DNA of 8,668 nt from DASWIV01 sp036397475 (GTDB lineage: Bacteria; JAJVIF01; JAPKYR01): NCBI GenBank assembly GCA_036397475.1, contig DASWIV010000385.1, positions 1 through 8,668 of the forward strand, read 5' to 3'. How positions within the stretch are numbered: position 1 is the first letter of the stretch; every line of letters begins with the position of its first letter. Below, piece after piece: positions 7,764 through 8,668 of this stretch. The position numbers and the translations under genes are program-made. A model generated the notes under the pieces. That model worked only from the letters and a program-made list of their open reading frames with translations, searched no databases and was not told the origin of the DNA.

Positions 7764-8668
7764 CTACATGTAATCTGTAAAGGTTGGAGCCAAATGAAGC
7801 TTATCGAGATCATTCGGCCTGAAATTTCTGATAATTATTCGTCCGGTAAGGTTGTTTATCGTAAGTGATCGTCCAAACGTATCGGACATCGTGTCTTCCA
7901 GTGAGATCATTGTGTACGGACTCTGCGGCTCACTCGGACCTTCATCGCCTTCCACAACCAGCGACGGATTGAACAGGTTGGAGGCTTCGGGATTGTATTC
8001 ATTGCCCCGTGACTGGAGATGAATCTGTACCGCTCCGAGTCCTCCCTGCTTGAGATCAATAGCTTCGGTCCCGAATCCATCAGGTACCGGCGCTACATCC
8101 CAGCTCGCCGCGACCGATCCGTCCGGGTAAAACACCATGAATAACAGTGGAAAATGGGAAAGCACACCGTTTCTTTTTCCTACCGGAGCCGTATTGCTTC
8201 CAGCCCAGTTGTTCGTCATGGGGATCATCCTGAGATCGACTTCCAGCGGCATTACGGATTCTCCCGATATTCCGCCCGTATCCGATAAATCCCTCACAAT
8301 ATTTGTTATTTCACCAGTGCCATTATCTAAATAAATTAAAAGCTTTGGACTGATCATCCTCACCGGCTGATTACCGGGATAATTCGGCATTAACAGTGCG
8401 TCCGGATCGAGTGGCTCGCCATCCCACGGGAACGCTGCATCGTTTAAATCGTAATACCATCCGTTGGGACCCTGCTTTACCCGTCCGTCTTCCGGTGTAC
8501 CCGACGGTGACCCGGGGTCGCCGCCATCTCCCCACCAGAAATCTCCGTCTCCATCAAGGTCGCCATCGTAATCCCCGATGTCCGGATTTCTTCCGGGGGG
8601 CTCTCCCGGACCGTTTATCACATCGGCATAAGCTCTCCATCCCTGCCCGGTCCATAGCCTGTACATAT
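7764..8668 (-). CDS. GspH/FimT-like pseudopilin, C-terminal part (5' end beyond window)
   Basis: The last 300 or so residues are present, ending TDYM and TAG at 7764-7766. The Met at 8664-8666 is simply the first one visible: no leader or hydrophobic helix follows it, so the true start lies to the right of the window. The GspH/FimT assignment rests on the C-terminal pattern: hydrophobic LLFMVFYPDGSVAASW (FYPDGS from residue 179 of the visible part) and, near the end, RSLTINNLTGRIIIR (LTGRIIIR at 273-280), matching the family's F-x-P-D-G-x strand and final G-R-[IV]-x-[IV] strand. Around 90 residues separate them, more than in ordinary GspH. The visible start contains DYDGDLDGDGD (32-42) and a Gly/Asp/Trp-rich stretch resembling calcium-binding loops. 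It has no Cys. As first gene of the visible cluster it fits the pseudopilin set; without its N-terminus the assignment is less sure than for its neighbours. Confidence 0.68.
   Translation of the reverse strand, partial: MYRLWTGQGWRAYADVINGPGEPPGRNPDIGDYDGDLDGDGDFWWGDGGDPGSPSGTPEDGRVKQGPNGWYYDLNDAAFPWDGEPLDPDALLMPNYPGNQPVRMISPKLLIYLDNGTGEITNIVRDLSDTGGISGESVMPLEVDLRMIPMTNNWAGSNTAPVGKRNGVLSHFPLLFMVFYPDGSVAASWDVAPVPDGFGTEAIDLKQGGLGAVQIHLQSRGNEYNPEASNLFNPSLVVEGDEGPSEPQSPYTMISLEDTMSDTFGRSLTINNLTGRIIIRNFRPNDLDKLHLAPTFTDYM

Overview
All five protein-coding genes in this window lie on the minus strand and read from the right edge to the left edge. They form one compact, apparently co-transcribed cluster, and nothing convincing is encoded on the plus strand. 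In transcription order they are a GspH/FimT-like pseudopilin (its N-terminus lies beyond the right edge), a GspI/PilV-like pseudopilin, a GspG-like pseudopilin, a GspJ/PilW-like pseudopilin and a very large GspK-like minor pseudopilin that reaches the left edge. The four complete N-termini show the class III (type IV prepilin) pattern: a short basic leader, a Gly, then a long hydrophobic helix. Three carry Glu at mature position +5; the GspK-like protein does not, which is typical of that subunit.

The last gene, about 3.3 kb at positions 1-3320, has no confirmed stop inside the window and so is easily missed by an ORF caller that demands one. I followed its frame codon by codon and found 1106 open codons. 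Its first roughly 700 residues look like an expanded GspK: tip-type helix, a DESGRFPIN motif and a helical segment ending in a GLQRLR...AWRDG motif. Its last roughly 340 residues contain about five repeats of the TolB/PD40 beta-propeller type. A propeller fused to the subunit that caps a type II secretion pseudopilus is the most interesting thing here.

All the subunits are much larger than their textbook counterparts (G 359, J 540, I 482, K at least 1106, H more than 300 residues). All carry Asp/Gly-rich DxDxDG-type loops resembling calcium-binding loops. By inference the proteins assemble into one pseudopilus: G as the main or a major subunit, H as a linker, and I-J-K as the tip complex. No secretin, ATPase, platform protein or prepilin peptidase gene is present in the window.

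The organism is probably an uncultured diderm bacterium with balanced base composition. The set of oversized pseudopilins is reminiscent of PVC-superphylum and candidate-phylum genomes, but the sequence does not let me name a phylum. Gene-free stretches are short (134 bases at most); the longest, upstream of the GspG-like gene, holds a strong ribosome binding site and a possible small hairpin. I saw no RNA genes, insertion sequences, CRISPR arrays or terminators.
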